A DNA stretch of 33,086 nt from contig NZ_JACLAX010000025.1 of NCBI RefSeq assembly GCF_014230355.1, positions 1 through 33,086 on the forward strand, given 5' to 3'. The stretch comes from Novosphingobium piscinae (GTDB lineage Bacteria > Pseudomonadota > Alphaproteobacteria > Sphingomonadales > Sphingomonadaceae). The translations under genes and the position numbers were made by a program. Below the pieces are notes generated by a model. That model was not told the origin of the DNA. It did not search any database and was given only the letters and a program-made list of their open reading frames with translations. Below are positions 1-10,617 of this stretch, piece after piece (the first letter of the stretch is position 1; the number at the start of each line of letters is the position of its first letter).

Positions 1-174
1 GGCAGCGGGCGGGGGAGCGGGCACGGGTGCCGGCGGCGGGGCGACCGGCCCCGGCAGGGCGGCCGCCGGAGCGCTCTCGGCCGCATGGCCGGCAGGAGCG
101 GGAAGCGACACCGGCGCCGCGCTGCCGGCCCCGGCCTCGGGCGCGGCCAGCAGCAGGACGAGCGGCACCAGCAT
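1..174 (-). CDS. N-terminal part of an exported Ala/Pro-rich protein, unknown function (cut by window edge)
   Basis: The reading frame opens with ATG 10 bases after the thiC stop and runs off the left edge without a stop (58 codons visible). The first residues, MLVPLVLLLAAPEAGAGSAA, look like a Sec signal peptide, with cleavage plausible after the AGA or GSA region. The following segment is almost only Ala and Pro, a low-complexity linker typical of periplasmic or cell-wall-facing proteins. No catalytic or binding motif lies in the visible part, so no function is assigned. The close spacing suggests co-transcription with thiC and hence control by the same riboswitch, but that is inference. 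The ribosome binding site is weak (GCGGGG before ATG), which would fit coupling to thiC translation. Confidence 0.55.
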   Translation of the reverse strand, partial: MLVPLVLLLAAPEAGAGSAAPVSLPAPAGHAAESAPAAALPGPVAPPPAPVPAPPPAA

Positions 175-184
175 GACCCCGCGC

Positions 185-2050
<1,866 letters not shown>

Positions 2051-2102
2051 GATGCTCCTCTCGGCGGACGGGGAGCGGGCGGCGGCGCAGTGGCTTGGCC
2101 GG

Positions 2103-2195
2103 ACCCTTCCCTCCGCCCGTGCTAACGGGTTCAGGTTCAACGGGTCGTGGGACGCGACGCCCACCTCTCAGCCGCTCGGCTCCCCGGGGATGGGT
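2103..2195 (-). promoter_or_regulatory. TPP riboswitch (THI element) controlling thiC
   Basis: Read on the minus strand, the leader of thiC contains the conserved TPP-aptamer blocks in order: GGGGAGCC, then GCTGAGAGG, then GTTGAACCTGAACC, then a TTAGCACGGGCGGAGGGA-like end. The outer stem P1 can be drawn between ACCCATCCC (2195-2187) and GGGAAGGGT (2111-2103), eight of nine positions paired. About 50 bases separate the aptamer from the thiC ATG, and the strong GAGAGGAG ribosome site lies at the end of that stretch. Control by hiding this site is therefore likely, because no U-tract terminator is visible. The ligand follows from established knowledge of the THI element; the mode of control is inferred. 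Confidence 0.95.
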
Positions 2196-2246
2196 GAGTG
2201 TTACTCCGGAGCGGGGGCGGTGTACAGGGTGCGCGAGGGTGCACCG

Positions 2247-2384
2247 ATGGGTGGGGCGGCAGTTGTTCTATTCGGCTGGATTCTCATTGGCGGAGCTTTT
2301 TGGAAAGAGGTAGCCGTGTCATGCACTGTCTCCGCGCTCGTTTACATGGCGGTGGCATTCTGGAAACCCAGGCTGTCGTCCTGA
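2247..2384 (+). CDS. Possible 45-residue membrane microprotein (uncertain)
   Basis: A short frame encodes MGGAAVVLFGWILIGGAFWK followed by EVAVSCTV and a second hydrophobic run ending AVAFWKPRLSS. This gives two plausible membrane helices joined by a Lys-Glu turn, each ending in an FWK tripeptide. GCGAGGG lies about seven bases before the ATG and could serve as a ribosome site. Local GC is lower than in the surrounding coding DNA, so codon bias neither supports nor excludes it. The stop falls just before a REP-like repeat. It is divergent from thiC, whose leader occupies the other strand just to the left. It may be chance; no family is recognised. Confidence 0.25.
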   Translation: MGGAAVVLFGWILIGGAFWKEVAVSCTVSALVYMAVAFWKPRLSS

Positions 2385-2391
2385 GCCCGAT

Positions 2392-2416
2392 CCGCTCAGC
2401 CTGAGCCTGTCGAAGG
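2392..2416 (-). repeat. REP-like repeat, left copy of an inverted pair
   Basis: The minus strand reads CCTTCGACAGGCTCAGGCTG and continues AGCGG. It matches the copy at 2504-2527 in opposite orientation with only three or four differences. The core GCTCAGGCTGAGC is itself a palindrome. Repeats of this CTTCGACAGGCTCAG type are, as far as I know, widespread between genes in sphingomonads and other proteobacteria. Confidence 0.7.
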
Positions 2417-2503
2417 CCACGCGCGGGGGCCGCCCCACGCTCCGGCAACGTCGCATGACCGGACCAAGGTTGCCGACACCCAGCCTCACCCGCCTCACGC
2501 GGG

Positions 2504-2527
2504 CTTCGACAGGCTCAGCCCGAGCGG
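2504..2527 (+). repeat. REP-like repeat, right copy of an inverted pair
   Basis: The sequence CTTCGACAGGCTCAGCCCGA followed by GCGG is the inverted partner of 2392-2416. About 87 bases separate the two copies, so a transcript through the gap could fold into a long hairpin. The rest of the gap (2528-2839) holds no supported gene and no clear site apart from the crtY ribosome site. Confidence 0.7.
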
Positions 2528-2839
2528 GGTGGGTCAGGAGAGAGTTCTCGTCATCGCTGTCCTACACCCCCGCCCCCAGCCTAGACACCGCCCATGCCCA
2601 CAGTCCCCCCACATCCTCGCGCCCCTTGCGCACGCCCGGCGCGGGAAAGGTCACACGACGTCGCCCCGATTCACCCCGCAACCTGCTGTTCCACAAAAGT
2701 AATGTCGCTTTGCCCACGCGCACGGAACCGCACCGCGGGTGTCAACGCCGCGCGCTTTCTCCGGCGCCGCCCCTTGTGCCGGTTGCGCCCGCTCCCGGCC
2801 CGGCCTAGGTGATCGGGCGATGATGCTGCAGGACGCCCC

Positions 2840-4038
2840 ATGACCGCGCCGGATGCCGATATCGCCGTGCTCGGCGGGGGTCTCGCCGGGGGGCTGATCG
2901 CCCTCGCCCTCCAGGCGCGCCGCCCGGACCTGAGGGTCCTGCTGATCGAGCGCGACGACCGGCTGGGCGGCAACCACGTCTGGTCGTTCTTCGCCACCGA
3001 TCTCGATGCCGCCGGCACCGCACTGGTGGCACCGCTGATCACGGCGCGCTGGCAGGGCTATACCATCCGCTTCCCGCGCTACACCCGCGAGCTGGGCAGT
3101 TCCTACAATTCGGTGACCAGCGAGCGGTTCGACGCCGCGCTGCGGGCGAGCCTGCCGGAGGGCGCGATCCTGACCGGCACCGAGGTAACCGCCGCCACCC
3201 CGACCAGCGTGACCCTGGCGGATGGCCGCGTGCTCGCGGTTGGCGGGGTGATCGACGCGCGCGGTGCGGGCACCCTGCCCCACCTGACCGGCGGCTGGCA
3301 GAAGTTCGTCGGGCAGATGATCCACACCGCCCGGCCCCACGGGCTGGAGCGCCCGGTGGTGATGGACGCCACGGTCGAACAGCTCGACGGCTACCGCTTC
3401 GTCTACTGCCTGCCCTTCGGCCCCGACCGCGTCTTCGTCGAGGACACCTATTACGCCGATAGCCCCGATCTCGACGTACCGCTGCTGCGCGAGCGGATCG
3501 CCGCCTATTGCGCGGCGGCGGGCTGGACCGTCGCGGCGGTCGGCGGCGAGGAGACCGGGGTGCTCCCGGTGGTGGCCGGCGGCGATTTCGCCGCCTTCCG
3601 CGCCGCGGTCGACGAAGGCGTGGCCCAGGCCGGGATCCGCGCCGGGCTGTTCCAGCCGCTGACCTCCTATTCGCTGCCCGATGCCGTGCGGTTCGCACTA
3701 AGCGTCGCGGCCAGCGGCAATCTTTCGGGCACTGGCCTTCTTGCGGCGTCGCGCGCATGGGGTGAGGCACACTGGCGCAAGGGCGCGTTCTACCGAATGC
3801 TCACCGCGATGCTGTTCGGCGCCGCGGCTCCGGCGGATCGCTATCGCGTGCTGCAACGGTTCTATGGGCTCGATGCCAAGCTGATCGAGCGTTTCTATGC
3901 GGGCGGGACAACCATGACAGACAAGCTGCGGATCCTCACCGGCAAGCCTCCGGTCCCGATCAGCGCGGCCATCCGCGCGATCACCGGCGGGGTGGCCTTC
4001 GCCCCGCTCGGCCCCGTCGCCACCGATGGAGCCCCGGC

Positions 4039-4042
<4 letters not shown>
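2840..4042 (+). CDS. crtY: Lycopene beta-cyclase CrtY
   Basis: CrtY closes both ends of lycopene into beta-ionone rings to give beta-carotene, working at the membrane with a flavin cofactor. The 400-residue length is usual for bacterial CrtY. The N-terminus carries the dinucleotide-binding signature IAVLGGGLAGGLIALAL (residues about 8-24) and the family stretch IERDDRLGGNHVWSF. Further CrtY-type segments include GWQKFVGQMI, RFVYCLPFGPDRVFVEDTYY and GLFQPLTSYSLPDAVRFA. The ATG follows CAGGACG, a fair ribosome site. Its TGA overlaps the ATG of crtI by four bases (ATGA), so the two are almost certainly translated together. This makes beta-carotene-derived pigments the likely end products. No crtZ, crtW or crtX lies in this window. 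Confidence 0.96.
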
Positions 4043-5520
<1,478 letters not shown>

Positions 5521-5565
5521 ACCGGCGCGTTCGGCTGGACCGGATTGCGCCAACCGATTAGAGGG

Positions 5566-5707
5566 CATCGTCATGCTGAACTGGTTTCAGCGTCCATGAT
5601 TGCTCGTGTCCGGATCGTTACAGAACACGCGTCGGCTCCGTTGCGGGTACTCGCGCGCTTTGCGTTCGGGGAAGGATGGATGCTGAAACCAGTTCAGCAT
5701 GACGATG
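5566..5707. repeat. Long inverted-repeat element (MITE/BIME-like) between crtI and the LOG gene
   Basis: Two 32-base arms, 5566-5597 and 5676-5707, are reverse complements with a single mismatch. They contain ATGCTGAACTGGTTTCAGC and its complement. A 78-base spacer lies between them. There is no coding potential that looks real. Such CATGCTGAA...TTTCAGCAT units resemble dispersed repeats I know from sphingomonad genomes, probably moved by REP-associated or other transposases elsewhere in the genome. In RNA the arms would form a very stable hairpin, which could stabilise or end the crtYI message. Confidence 0.85.
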
Positions 5708-5759
5708 GTTTCCAGGGCCATTGCACCATCCTCAAGCCGCCCCACACCGGAGGCCACGA

Positions 5760-6344
5760 ATGAAGCGCATTGCCGTCTACTGCGGATCGGCCACTCCGGC
5801 CGACCCGCGCTACCTGGCGCTGGCCGCCGAAACCGGGCGCACCCTGGCGGAGCGCGGGATCGGGGTGGTCTATGGCGGGGGCACCCGCGGGCTGATGGGC
5901 GCCGTGGCCGATGCCGCGCTGGCGGCGGGCGGCGAGGTGATCGGGGTGATCCCCGAAGCTCTGGCCGGCACCCCTGAGGTGGCGCACCACGGCTGCAGCG
6001 AACTCCACATCGTGACCGGGATGCACCAGCGCAAGCAGGCCTTCACCGACCTGTCGGACGGCTTCCTCACCCTGCCCGGCGGCGTGGGCACGATGGACGA
6101 GCTGTGGGAGGCCGTGTCATGGGCGCAGCTGGGTTATCATGCCAAGCCGGTCGGCCTGCTCAACGCCTTCGGCTTCTACGACGCGCTGCTCGCCTTCAAC
6201 CGCCACATGGTCGACACCGGCTTCATCCGTCCGGTCCACGCCGGCATCCTGATCGCCGAGACCGAGCTCGACCTGCTGCTGACCCGCATGGCCGCGCATG
6301 AGCCGCACGTGCCGATCTTCCAGATGACCGCACAGGACCTGTAG
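5760..6344 (+). CDS. LOG-family protein (TIGR00730; nucleoside 5'-monophosphate phosphoribohydrolase)
   Basis: LOG proteins cleave the N-glycosidic bond of AMP or cytokinin riboside monophosphates; in bacteria the physiological substrate is often unknown. The 194-residue product shows the lysine-decarboxylase-like Rossmann fold with both family motifs: VVYGGGTRGLMGAVADAAL near residue 35 and LPGGVGTMDELWEA near residue 105. The start chosen is MKRIAVYCGS, because GGAGG stands eight bases upstream; the 13 extra codons of a longer frame are not family-like. It lies between crtI and crtB on the same strand, with palindromic elements on both sides. I see no established reason for it to act in carotenoid synthesis, so its place may be accidental. 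Confidence 0.93.
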   Translation: MKRIAVYCGSATPADPRYLALAAETGRTLAERGIGVVYGGGTRGLMGAVADAALAAGGEVIGVIPEALAGTPEVAHHGCSELHIVTGMHQRKQAFTDLSDGFLTLPGGVGTMDELWEAVSWAQLGYHAKPVGLLNAFGFYDALLAFNRHMVDTGFIRPVHAGILIAETELDLLLTRMAAHEPHVPIFQMTAQDL

Positions 6345-6385
6345 GGGTCACTTGCCCTCGGGGCATGAAGGCCCTGTCCTACGCC

Positions 6386-6479
6386 GAACAAATCACCTAT
6401 CGCCCCGTTGGTGTCGAGCGAAGTCGAGACACCGGGCCGCAGCGTGTCTCGACTTCGCTCGACACGACCGGATTTGTTC
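6386..6479. repeat. Palindromic element directly upstream of crtB
   Basis: A perfect 22-base inverted repeat (6411-6432 and 6444-6465, GTGTCGAGCGAAGTCGAGAC plus AC) encloses an 11-base loop. Outside it, GAACAAATC (6386-6394) and GATTTGTTC (6471-6479) form a second pair, so the whole 94-base unit is a nested palindrome. It resembles dispersed sphingomonad intergenic repeats. It ends 24 bases before the crtB start and, if transcribed, would fold tightly immediately upstream of the start codon. Confidence 0.85.
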
Positions 6480-6503
6480 CATCAGGCTGCCCCAACTCTG
6501 TCC

Positions 6504-7496
6504 GTGTTCGACCGCCCCGCCCTTGTCTCCCATGCCCGCGACACCATCGCGCGGGGCAGCAAGAGCTTTGCCGCGGCCTCGCACCTGTTCGACCGGGCAA
6601 CGCGCGAGCGGGTCTGGCTGCTCTATGCCTGGTGCCGGGTCTGCGACGATATCGCCGATGCGCAAGAGCTGGGCGGCGAACTGGGCGACCAGTCGGGCGC
6701 GGCCGAGCGGCTGGCGACGATCCGCCGCCTGACCGACCTCGCCCTCGCCGGCCTGCCCACCGGCCGGCCCGAGTTCGACGCCTTCGCCGTGGTGGTGCAG
6801 GAGTGCGGCATCACCCGTAGCATGGCCGAGGACGTGATCGCCGGTTTCGCGCTCGACGCGGCCGACTGGACCCCCCGCTCCGAGGCCGACCTCCTGCGCT
6901 ACTGCTTCCATGTCGCCGGTGCGGTGGGCGTCATGATGGCCGTGGTCATGGGGGTCGCCCCGGACGACGAGGACACGCTCGACCGCGCCTGCGACCTCGG
7001 GCTGGCCTTCCAGCTCGGCAACATCGCCCGCGACGTGGCCGAGGATGATCGCGCCGGGCGCTGCTACCTGCCCGCGGAATGGCTCGCCGAGGCCGACATT
7101 CCGCCCGGCGAGCAGTTTCGGCCGCTCCACCGGGCCGCACTGGTCGGCGCCGTGGCGCGGATGTGCCGCCTGGCGGAGGACTACGAAAGGTCGGCCCGGG
7201 TGGGCGCGGCGCGGCTCGGCTTCCGCCAGCGCTGGGCGGTGTTGAGCGCGGCCGGGATCTATGGCGCGATCGCCCGCAAGGTCGCCGCGGCCGGGCCGCG
7301 GGCCTGGGATCGGCGGGTCAGCACCAGCGGGCGGGCCAAGCTCGGCTTCGTCGCCGCGGCGCTGCTGCGCGCGCTGCCCGGCGCCGCCCCGCGTGAGGCG
7401 AGCCGCCCGGCGCTGTCGCGGCGCGAGCTCCATGCGCTGGCCGTGGCACGGCCGGCGGCGGCGCTCAGGCCGGGCGCGGCATCCCCGGCGGAATGA
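6504..7496 (+). CDS. crtB: Phytoene synthase CrtB
   Basis: CrtB condenses two geranylgeranyl diphosphates into phytoene, the first committed carotenoid step. The 330-residue protein holds the squalene/phytoene synthase signatures: IARGSKSFAAASHLFDRATR at the N-terminus, the first Asp-rich motif YAWCRVCDDIADAQE, and the second in LGNIARDVAEDDRAGRCYLP (DxxxD). I place the start at GTG 6504 (VFDRPALVSHARDTIARGSK) because homologues begin close to the DRxALVxHAR segment. The frame extends upstream to 6408, but those codons are translated from the palindromic repeat and cannot be original protein. No good ribosome site precedes the GTG. The C-terminal codons overlap the 3' end of the facing MFS gene by 32 bases. 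Confidence 0.95.
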   Translation: MFDRPALVSHARDTIARGSKSFAAASHLFDRATRERVWLLYAWCRVCDDIADAQELGGELGDQSGAAERLATIRRLTDLALAGLPTGRPEFDAFAVVVQECGITRSMAEDVIAGFALDAADWTPRSEADLLRYCFHVAGAVGVMMAVVMGVAPDDEDTLDRACDLGLAFQLGNIARDVAEDDRAGRCYLPAEWLAEADIPPGEQFRPLHRAALVGAVARMCRLAEDYERSARVGAARLGFRQRWAVLSAAGIYGAIARKVAAAGPRAWDRRVSTSGRAKLGFVAAALLRALPGAAPREASRPALSRRELHALAVARPAAALRPGAASPAE

Positions 7497-8721
7497 CCCG
7501 GCGGAACAACCGGCCCCGCTCGCTCCACAGGATCAGCGCGAGCGAGGTCAGCCCGGCGGCCAGCAGACCGTGGGCCAGCGGGCGGGCGGTCTGGTCGTAG
7601 GCCTGGCCCACGCTCAGCCCGATCACCGTGCCGATCACCAGCCGCACGAACATCTGCACCGAGCTGGCAGCTCCGGCGGTCCGCGCGAAGGGCTGCAGCG
7701 CGATCGAGGAGAAGTTGGCGCTCATGAACCCGGACAGCATCATGTTGAGCGCCATCACCGGGACGAACTGCCACAGCGTCTCGTGCGGCAGATGCGCGAG
7801 ATAGACCTGCAGCGCGGCCACCGCGATGTAGACCAGCAGCGCGGTATGGGCGACGCGCCGCGCACCGAACCGCTCGACGATGCGCGAGTTGGCGAAGTTG
7901 CCGCAGGCCATGAACAGCGCCATGCCGCCGAAGTAGTAGGGGAACTGTTCGCCCGCGCCGAAGTGCTCGCCCAGCAGCTGCTCGCAGCACTGCACCCAGC
8001 CCCAGATCAGCCCCAGCGGGCAGGCGCTGGCGAGGATGTAGCCCAGCGAGGTCCGGTTGGTGAAGGTTTCCGCCATGTTCCCGGCGATCACTCCCGGACG
8101 GATCAGCTGGCGGTTGGCCGGATCAAGCGACTCGGGCAGGCGCAGCGCCACCCAGGCGAAGCCGAGCACGCCCATCACCGCCATCATCCCGAAGATCCAG
8201 CGCCACCCGGCGATGACGAGGATGCCCTGGCCGATGGTCGGCGCGATCATCGGCACGATCAGGAAGATCACCGCGATCAGCGACTGCAACCGGGCCATCC
8301 GGTCGCCATCGAACCGGTCGCGGATCACCGCCGAGGGCACCACCGACATCGACGCGCAGGCGAACCCGCCGATCGTGCGGAACATCAGCATCGTGTTGAA
8401 CTCGGTGACCAGCGCACAGGCAACGCTGATCAGGATGTAGAAGATCAGCCCCGCCAGCAGCACGCGCCGCCGCCCGTAGCGATCGGCGAGCGGCCCGGGG
8501 ATCAGCGAGCCGAACGCCACCCCGGCCATGAACAGGCCGACGATCAGCTGGCGGTGGTTGGGATTGGTCACCCCCAGTTCGCTGGCGATCTGCGGCAGGC
8601 CCGGCAGCATGGCGTCGATCGCCAGCGCCTGCAGCGACTGGATCAGCGCCACCATCACGATCAGCTCGCGCTCGCCAATCGGGAAGGCAGGTCTGGGGGA
8701 GATCGGGGAGGACGCGGACAT
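7465..8721 (-). CDS. MFS drug-resistance transporter, Bcr/CflA type
   Basis: This is a 12-helix major facilitator with 418 residues, normal for the Bcr/CflA group of proton-coupled exporters. The sequence shows the loop 2-3 signature GPLADRYGRRRVLLAG (residues about 75-90) and a first helix with QSLQALAIDAMLPGLPQIA, the DxxLPxxP pattern typical of the drug:H+ antiporter-1 family. I chose the start MSASSPISPRP; the frame continues 17 codons upstream but a candidate promoter occupies that stretch. The substrate cannot be told from sequence. The gene faces crtB and overlaps its end by 32 bases, an antisense arrangement. Confidence 0.88.
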   Translation of the reverse strand: MSASSPISPRPAFPIGERELIVMVALIQSLQALAIDAMLPGLPQIASELGVTNPNHRQLIVGLFMAGVAFGSLIPGPLADRYGRRRVLLAGLIFYILISVACALVTEFNTMLMFRTIGGFACASMSVVPSAVIRDRFDGDRMARLQSLIAVIFLIVPMIAPTIGQGILVIAGWRWIFGMMAVMGVLGFAWVALRLPESLDPANRQLIRPGVIAGNMAETFTNRTSLGYILASACPLGLIWGWVQCCEQLLGEHFGAGEQFPYYFGGMALFMACGNFANSRIVERFGARRVAHTALLVYIAVAALQVYLAHLPHETLWQFVPVMALNMMLSGFMSANFSSIALQPFARTAGAASSVQMFVRLVIGTVIGLSVGQAYDQTARPLAHGLLAAGLTSLALILWSERGRLFRRVIPPGMPRPA

Positions 8722-8734
8722 GGTGGGCAAATGG

Positions 8735-8763
8735 ACGTTACGGGCGGCCAGCACCACCCTCAA
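8735..8763 (-). promoter_or_regulatory. Candidate promoter of the MFS transporter gene
   Basis: On the minus strand TTGAGG (8763-8758) and TAACGT (8740-8735) are separated by exactly 17 bases. The match to the sigma-70 consensus is 4/6 for the -35 box and about 3/6 for the -10. Transcription would begin very close to the chosen ATG at 8721, giving a short leader. This is a pattern match only. Confidence 0.3.
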
Positions 8764-8793
8764 TCTGAACAAAATGCATGGGGCCGGACGGGA

Positions 8794-9414
8794 TCACACG
8801 AAACAGGTCACCGGCTGGCGGGCGGCGCCGAGCAGGCGCGCCACCGGCAGATCATGGCTGCCGGCGGCGGCGGCCTCGAGCAGCGCCCGCTTGGCCTCGC
8901 CGCGCGCGACGAACAGCAGCGCATCGCTGTCGAGCAGCGCCGGGATGGTCAGGCTGAGCCGGTCGAACGGCGCCTCGGGCGGCAGCGGGTCGGGGGTCAG
9001 GCGCCGCAGCCGCAGCGGGTCATCGGCGCGCGGATCGGTGTTGGGGAACAGCGAGGCGACATGGCCGTCGGTCCCCATGCCGAGCCAGGCCAGCGCGAAG
9101 TGCGGCGGCGTCAATCCCTCGGCCAGCGGCACGATCCGCGCGCCCGCGGGCTCGAGCAGGGCCCGGATGCGCCCGACATTGCTGGCCGGATGGTCCTCCG
9201 GGACGATCCGGTCGTCCCCCGGCCAGACCTCCACCCGGCGCCAGTCCAGCGCGCCGCGCACCAGCTCGGCGAGGATCGGGAAGGGCGTGGTGCCCCCCGG
9301 CAGGGTGATGGCGATCGTGCCCCCGTCTGCCGCGGCAAGGGCGCCGGCCAAGCGCTCCGCCAGCCAGGCGGCGATGGCGCTGTCGGGCGCATCGGCGATG
9401 ATGGTCATGGTCAT
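8794..9414 (-). CDS. pgl: 6-phosphogluconolactonase
   Basis: Pgl hydrolyses 6-phosphogluconolactone to 6-phosphogluconate in the oxidative pentose phosphate and Entner-Doudoroff routes. The 206-residue protein is a little shorter than the usual 220-260 but carries the family blocks: LPGGTTPFPILAEL (residues about 38-51), VWPGDDRIVPEDHPASNVGR (about 63-82) and LGMGTDGHVASLFPNTD (about 111-127), the last including the catalytic His. The start is MTMTIIAD; either of the two first Met codons could be used. Its usual partners zwf and edd are not in the window, so its substrate supply is encoded elsewhere. Confidence 0.93.
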   Translation of the reverse strand: MTMTIIADAPDSAIAAWLAERLAGALAAADGGTIAITLPGGTTPFPILAELVRGALDWRRVEVWPGDDRIVPEDHPASNVGRIRALLEPAGARIVPLAEGLTPPHFALAWLGMGTDGHVASLFPNTDPRADDPLRLRRLTPDPLPPEAPFDRLSLTIPALLDSDALLFVARGEAKRALLEAAAAGSHDLPVARLLGAARQPVTCFV

Positions 9415-9495
9415 GCCTGGCGCCTACCACCGCTGCCGCGCGCCGCCAAAGGCGCCGCAAACCTATGCGGTGACCTCATGGCAGCGGCGCCCGGC

Positions 9496-9948
9496 TCAGG
9501 CGATCGTCTGGCTTAGGAACCAGATCCGCTGCTCGCACTGGTCGGTCCAGTCGTCGATGATCCCGTCGGTGGCATTGTCGCCCGCCTCGCCGGCCGAATC
9601 CTTGGTCGCGCGCAGCTGGGCCAGGAAGGTGCGGTTGTCGGCCACCAGCTCACCGATCATCGCCTCGGGCGCCAGGTCGGCGCGGTCCTGCGGCTTGATC
9701 CGGGTATCGGCGTTGAGCGAGCCGAGCGAGGTATGGGTGGTGGCCCCGTTCTTGCGGACGCGCTCCGCGATCAGGTCGGTCAGGGCGAAGATCTCGGCAG
9801 CCTGTTCGTCGAACAGCAGATGGAGATCGCGGAACTGCGGCCCGCGCACGTGCCAGTGGAAGTTCTTGGTCTTGATGTAGAGCGCGAAGGCATCGGCCAG
9901 CAGGCCGTTGAGATTGGCGATATGCGCGGTCTTGACGTTGTCACCCAT
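9496..9948 (-). CDS. dps: Dps-type ferritin-like DNA-protection protein
   Basis: Dps assembles into a dodecamer that oxidises and stores iron with hydrogen peroxide and protects DNA in stress and stationary phase. The 150-residue product shows the ferroxidase half-sites at subunit interfaces: KNFHWHVRGPQFRDLHLLFD (residues about 28-47), including the His pair and FDEQAAE acidic residues. The second helix block DLIAERVRKNGA is also typical. The start follows AAGGGGAC, a good ribosome site. Upstream lies an EcfG-like promoter (9990-10015), which would put the gene under the alphaproteobacterial general stress response. Confidence 0.95.
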   Translation of the reverse strand: MGDNVKTAHIANLNGLLADAFALYIKTKNFHWHVRGPQFRDLHLLFDEQAAEIFALTDLIAERVRKNGATTHTSLGSLNADTRIKPQDRADLAPEAMIGELVADNRTFLAQLRATKDSAGEAGDNATDGIIDDWTDQCEQRIWFLSQTIA

Positions 9949-9989
9949 GGCGGGTCCCCTTGGAAGCGGTGGCGATCTGCGACCCTCTA

Positions 9990-10015
9990 TACGCCCGAAC
10001 GAGTAATCGTGTTCC
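9990..10015 (-). promoter_or_regulatory. Candidate EcfG (general stress sigma factor) promoter of dps
   Basis: On the minus strand GGAAC (10015-10011) is followed after 17 bases by CGTA (9993-9990). The known EcfG/SigT consensus is GGAAC-N16-17-CGTT, so eight or nine of nine defined bases fit except the last. It lies about 40 bases before the dps ATG, a sensible leader length. dps is a common member of this regulon in alphaproteobacteria. Confidence 0.5.
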
Positions 10016-10050
10016 TGACTAAATGCGTTCAGATCAATAGAGGATCCCGA

Positions 10051-10617
10051 TTACGTCAAGCCCAGCACATTGGGCAGGCCCAGCCCCAGCCCGAGCACGA
10101 GCAGCCCCGCCCCGATCAGCCGGCGGGCATGCCGTGCCGCCGTCGTCGCGACCAGCCCCGGCGCGGTCCAGACCACCGCCAGCCCGGCCATGCTGCCGAC
10201 CGCGCCGCCCAGCCCGGCGGGCAGCGGCGCTGCGGTGCTGACCGCGAGCGCCAGCACCAGAAAGCGCGCTGCGTCGGTGATCTGCTGTCCCAGCAGGACC
10301 AGCACGGTGGCGCCGAGCGAATGGGTCGGCTCGGCCGGGGCCGGACGCGGGCCGAGCAGCACCATCTCGCCCCCGGCGAGGACCAGCGCGAGCGCGGCGA
10401 ACAGGGCGCGGGCCGCCGGGGCCAGCTCGCCCACCAGGCGCCCACCCAGCCAGGCGGCCAGCGCCGAACTGCCCGCGGCGGCGAGCAGAGCGGCGAGCAG
10501 CAGCGCCGGGCGCCGTCCCTGGGCCGCGCCGAGCTGCGCGACCAGCGCGGCGTCGCGCGCGCCGACTCCGGCGAGCAGCGCGGCGAGCAGGGCATAGAGG
10601 AAGCCGCTCAGCGGGAT
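10051..10617 (-). CDS. GDT1/TMEM165 (UPF0016)-like membrane protein, divergent, start codon unclear
   Basis: The frame encodes about 188 hydrophobic residues in two similar halves, each with a short polar motif: GVGARDAALVAQLGAAQGRR and VLVLLGQQITDAARFLVLAL. These sit where GDT1 cation transporters have E-x-G-D-(K/R)-(S/T), so the protein looks like a divergent member in which the acidic motif is largely lost. Length fits the roughly 190-residue family. The oddity is the start: from the upstream TAG (about 10690) to the GTG at 10434 no ATG, GTG or TTG occurs in frame, although the first half looks like real protein. I mark the start at ATC 10617 (IPLSGFLYALL); CTG 10611 is another option. Alternatives are a start-codon mutation, a sequencing error, or a shortened 127-residue product from 10434. 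Confidence 0.55.
   Translation of the reverse strand: MPLSGFLYALLAALLAGVGARDAALVAQLGAAQGRRPALLLAALLAAAGSSALAAWLGGRLVGELAPAARALFAALALVLAGGEMVLLGPRPAPAEPTHSLGATVLVLLGQQITDAARFLVLALAVSTAAPLPAGLGGAVGSMAGLAVVWTAPGLVATTAARHARRLIGAGLLVLGLGLGLPNVLGLT

Noticed and set aside
2724..2749. GGAAC-N17-CGCC upstream of crtY as an EcfG promoter
   Set aside because: The -10 half matches only two of four bases; too weak to annotate.
5521..5759. tRNA or small RNA gene in the crtI-LOG gap
   Set aside because: The strong secondary structure comes from the inverted repeat; no cloverleaf or anticodon arm could be drawn.
6408..6503. N-terminal extension of CrtB encoded by the repeat
   Set aside because: The extra 32 residues derive from the palindromic repeat, and the conserved protein begins at the later GTG.
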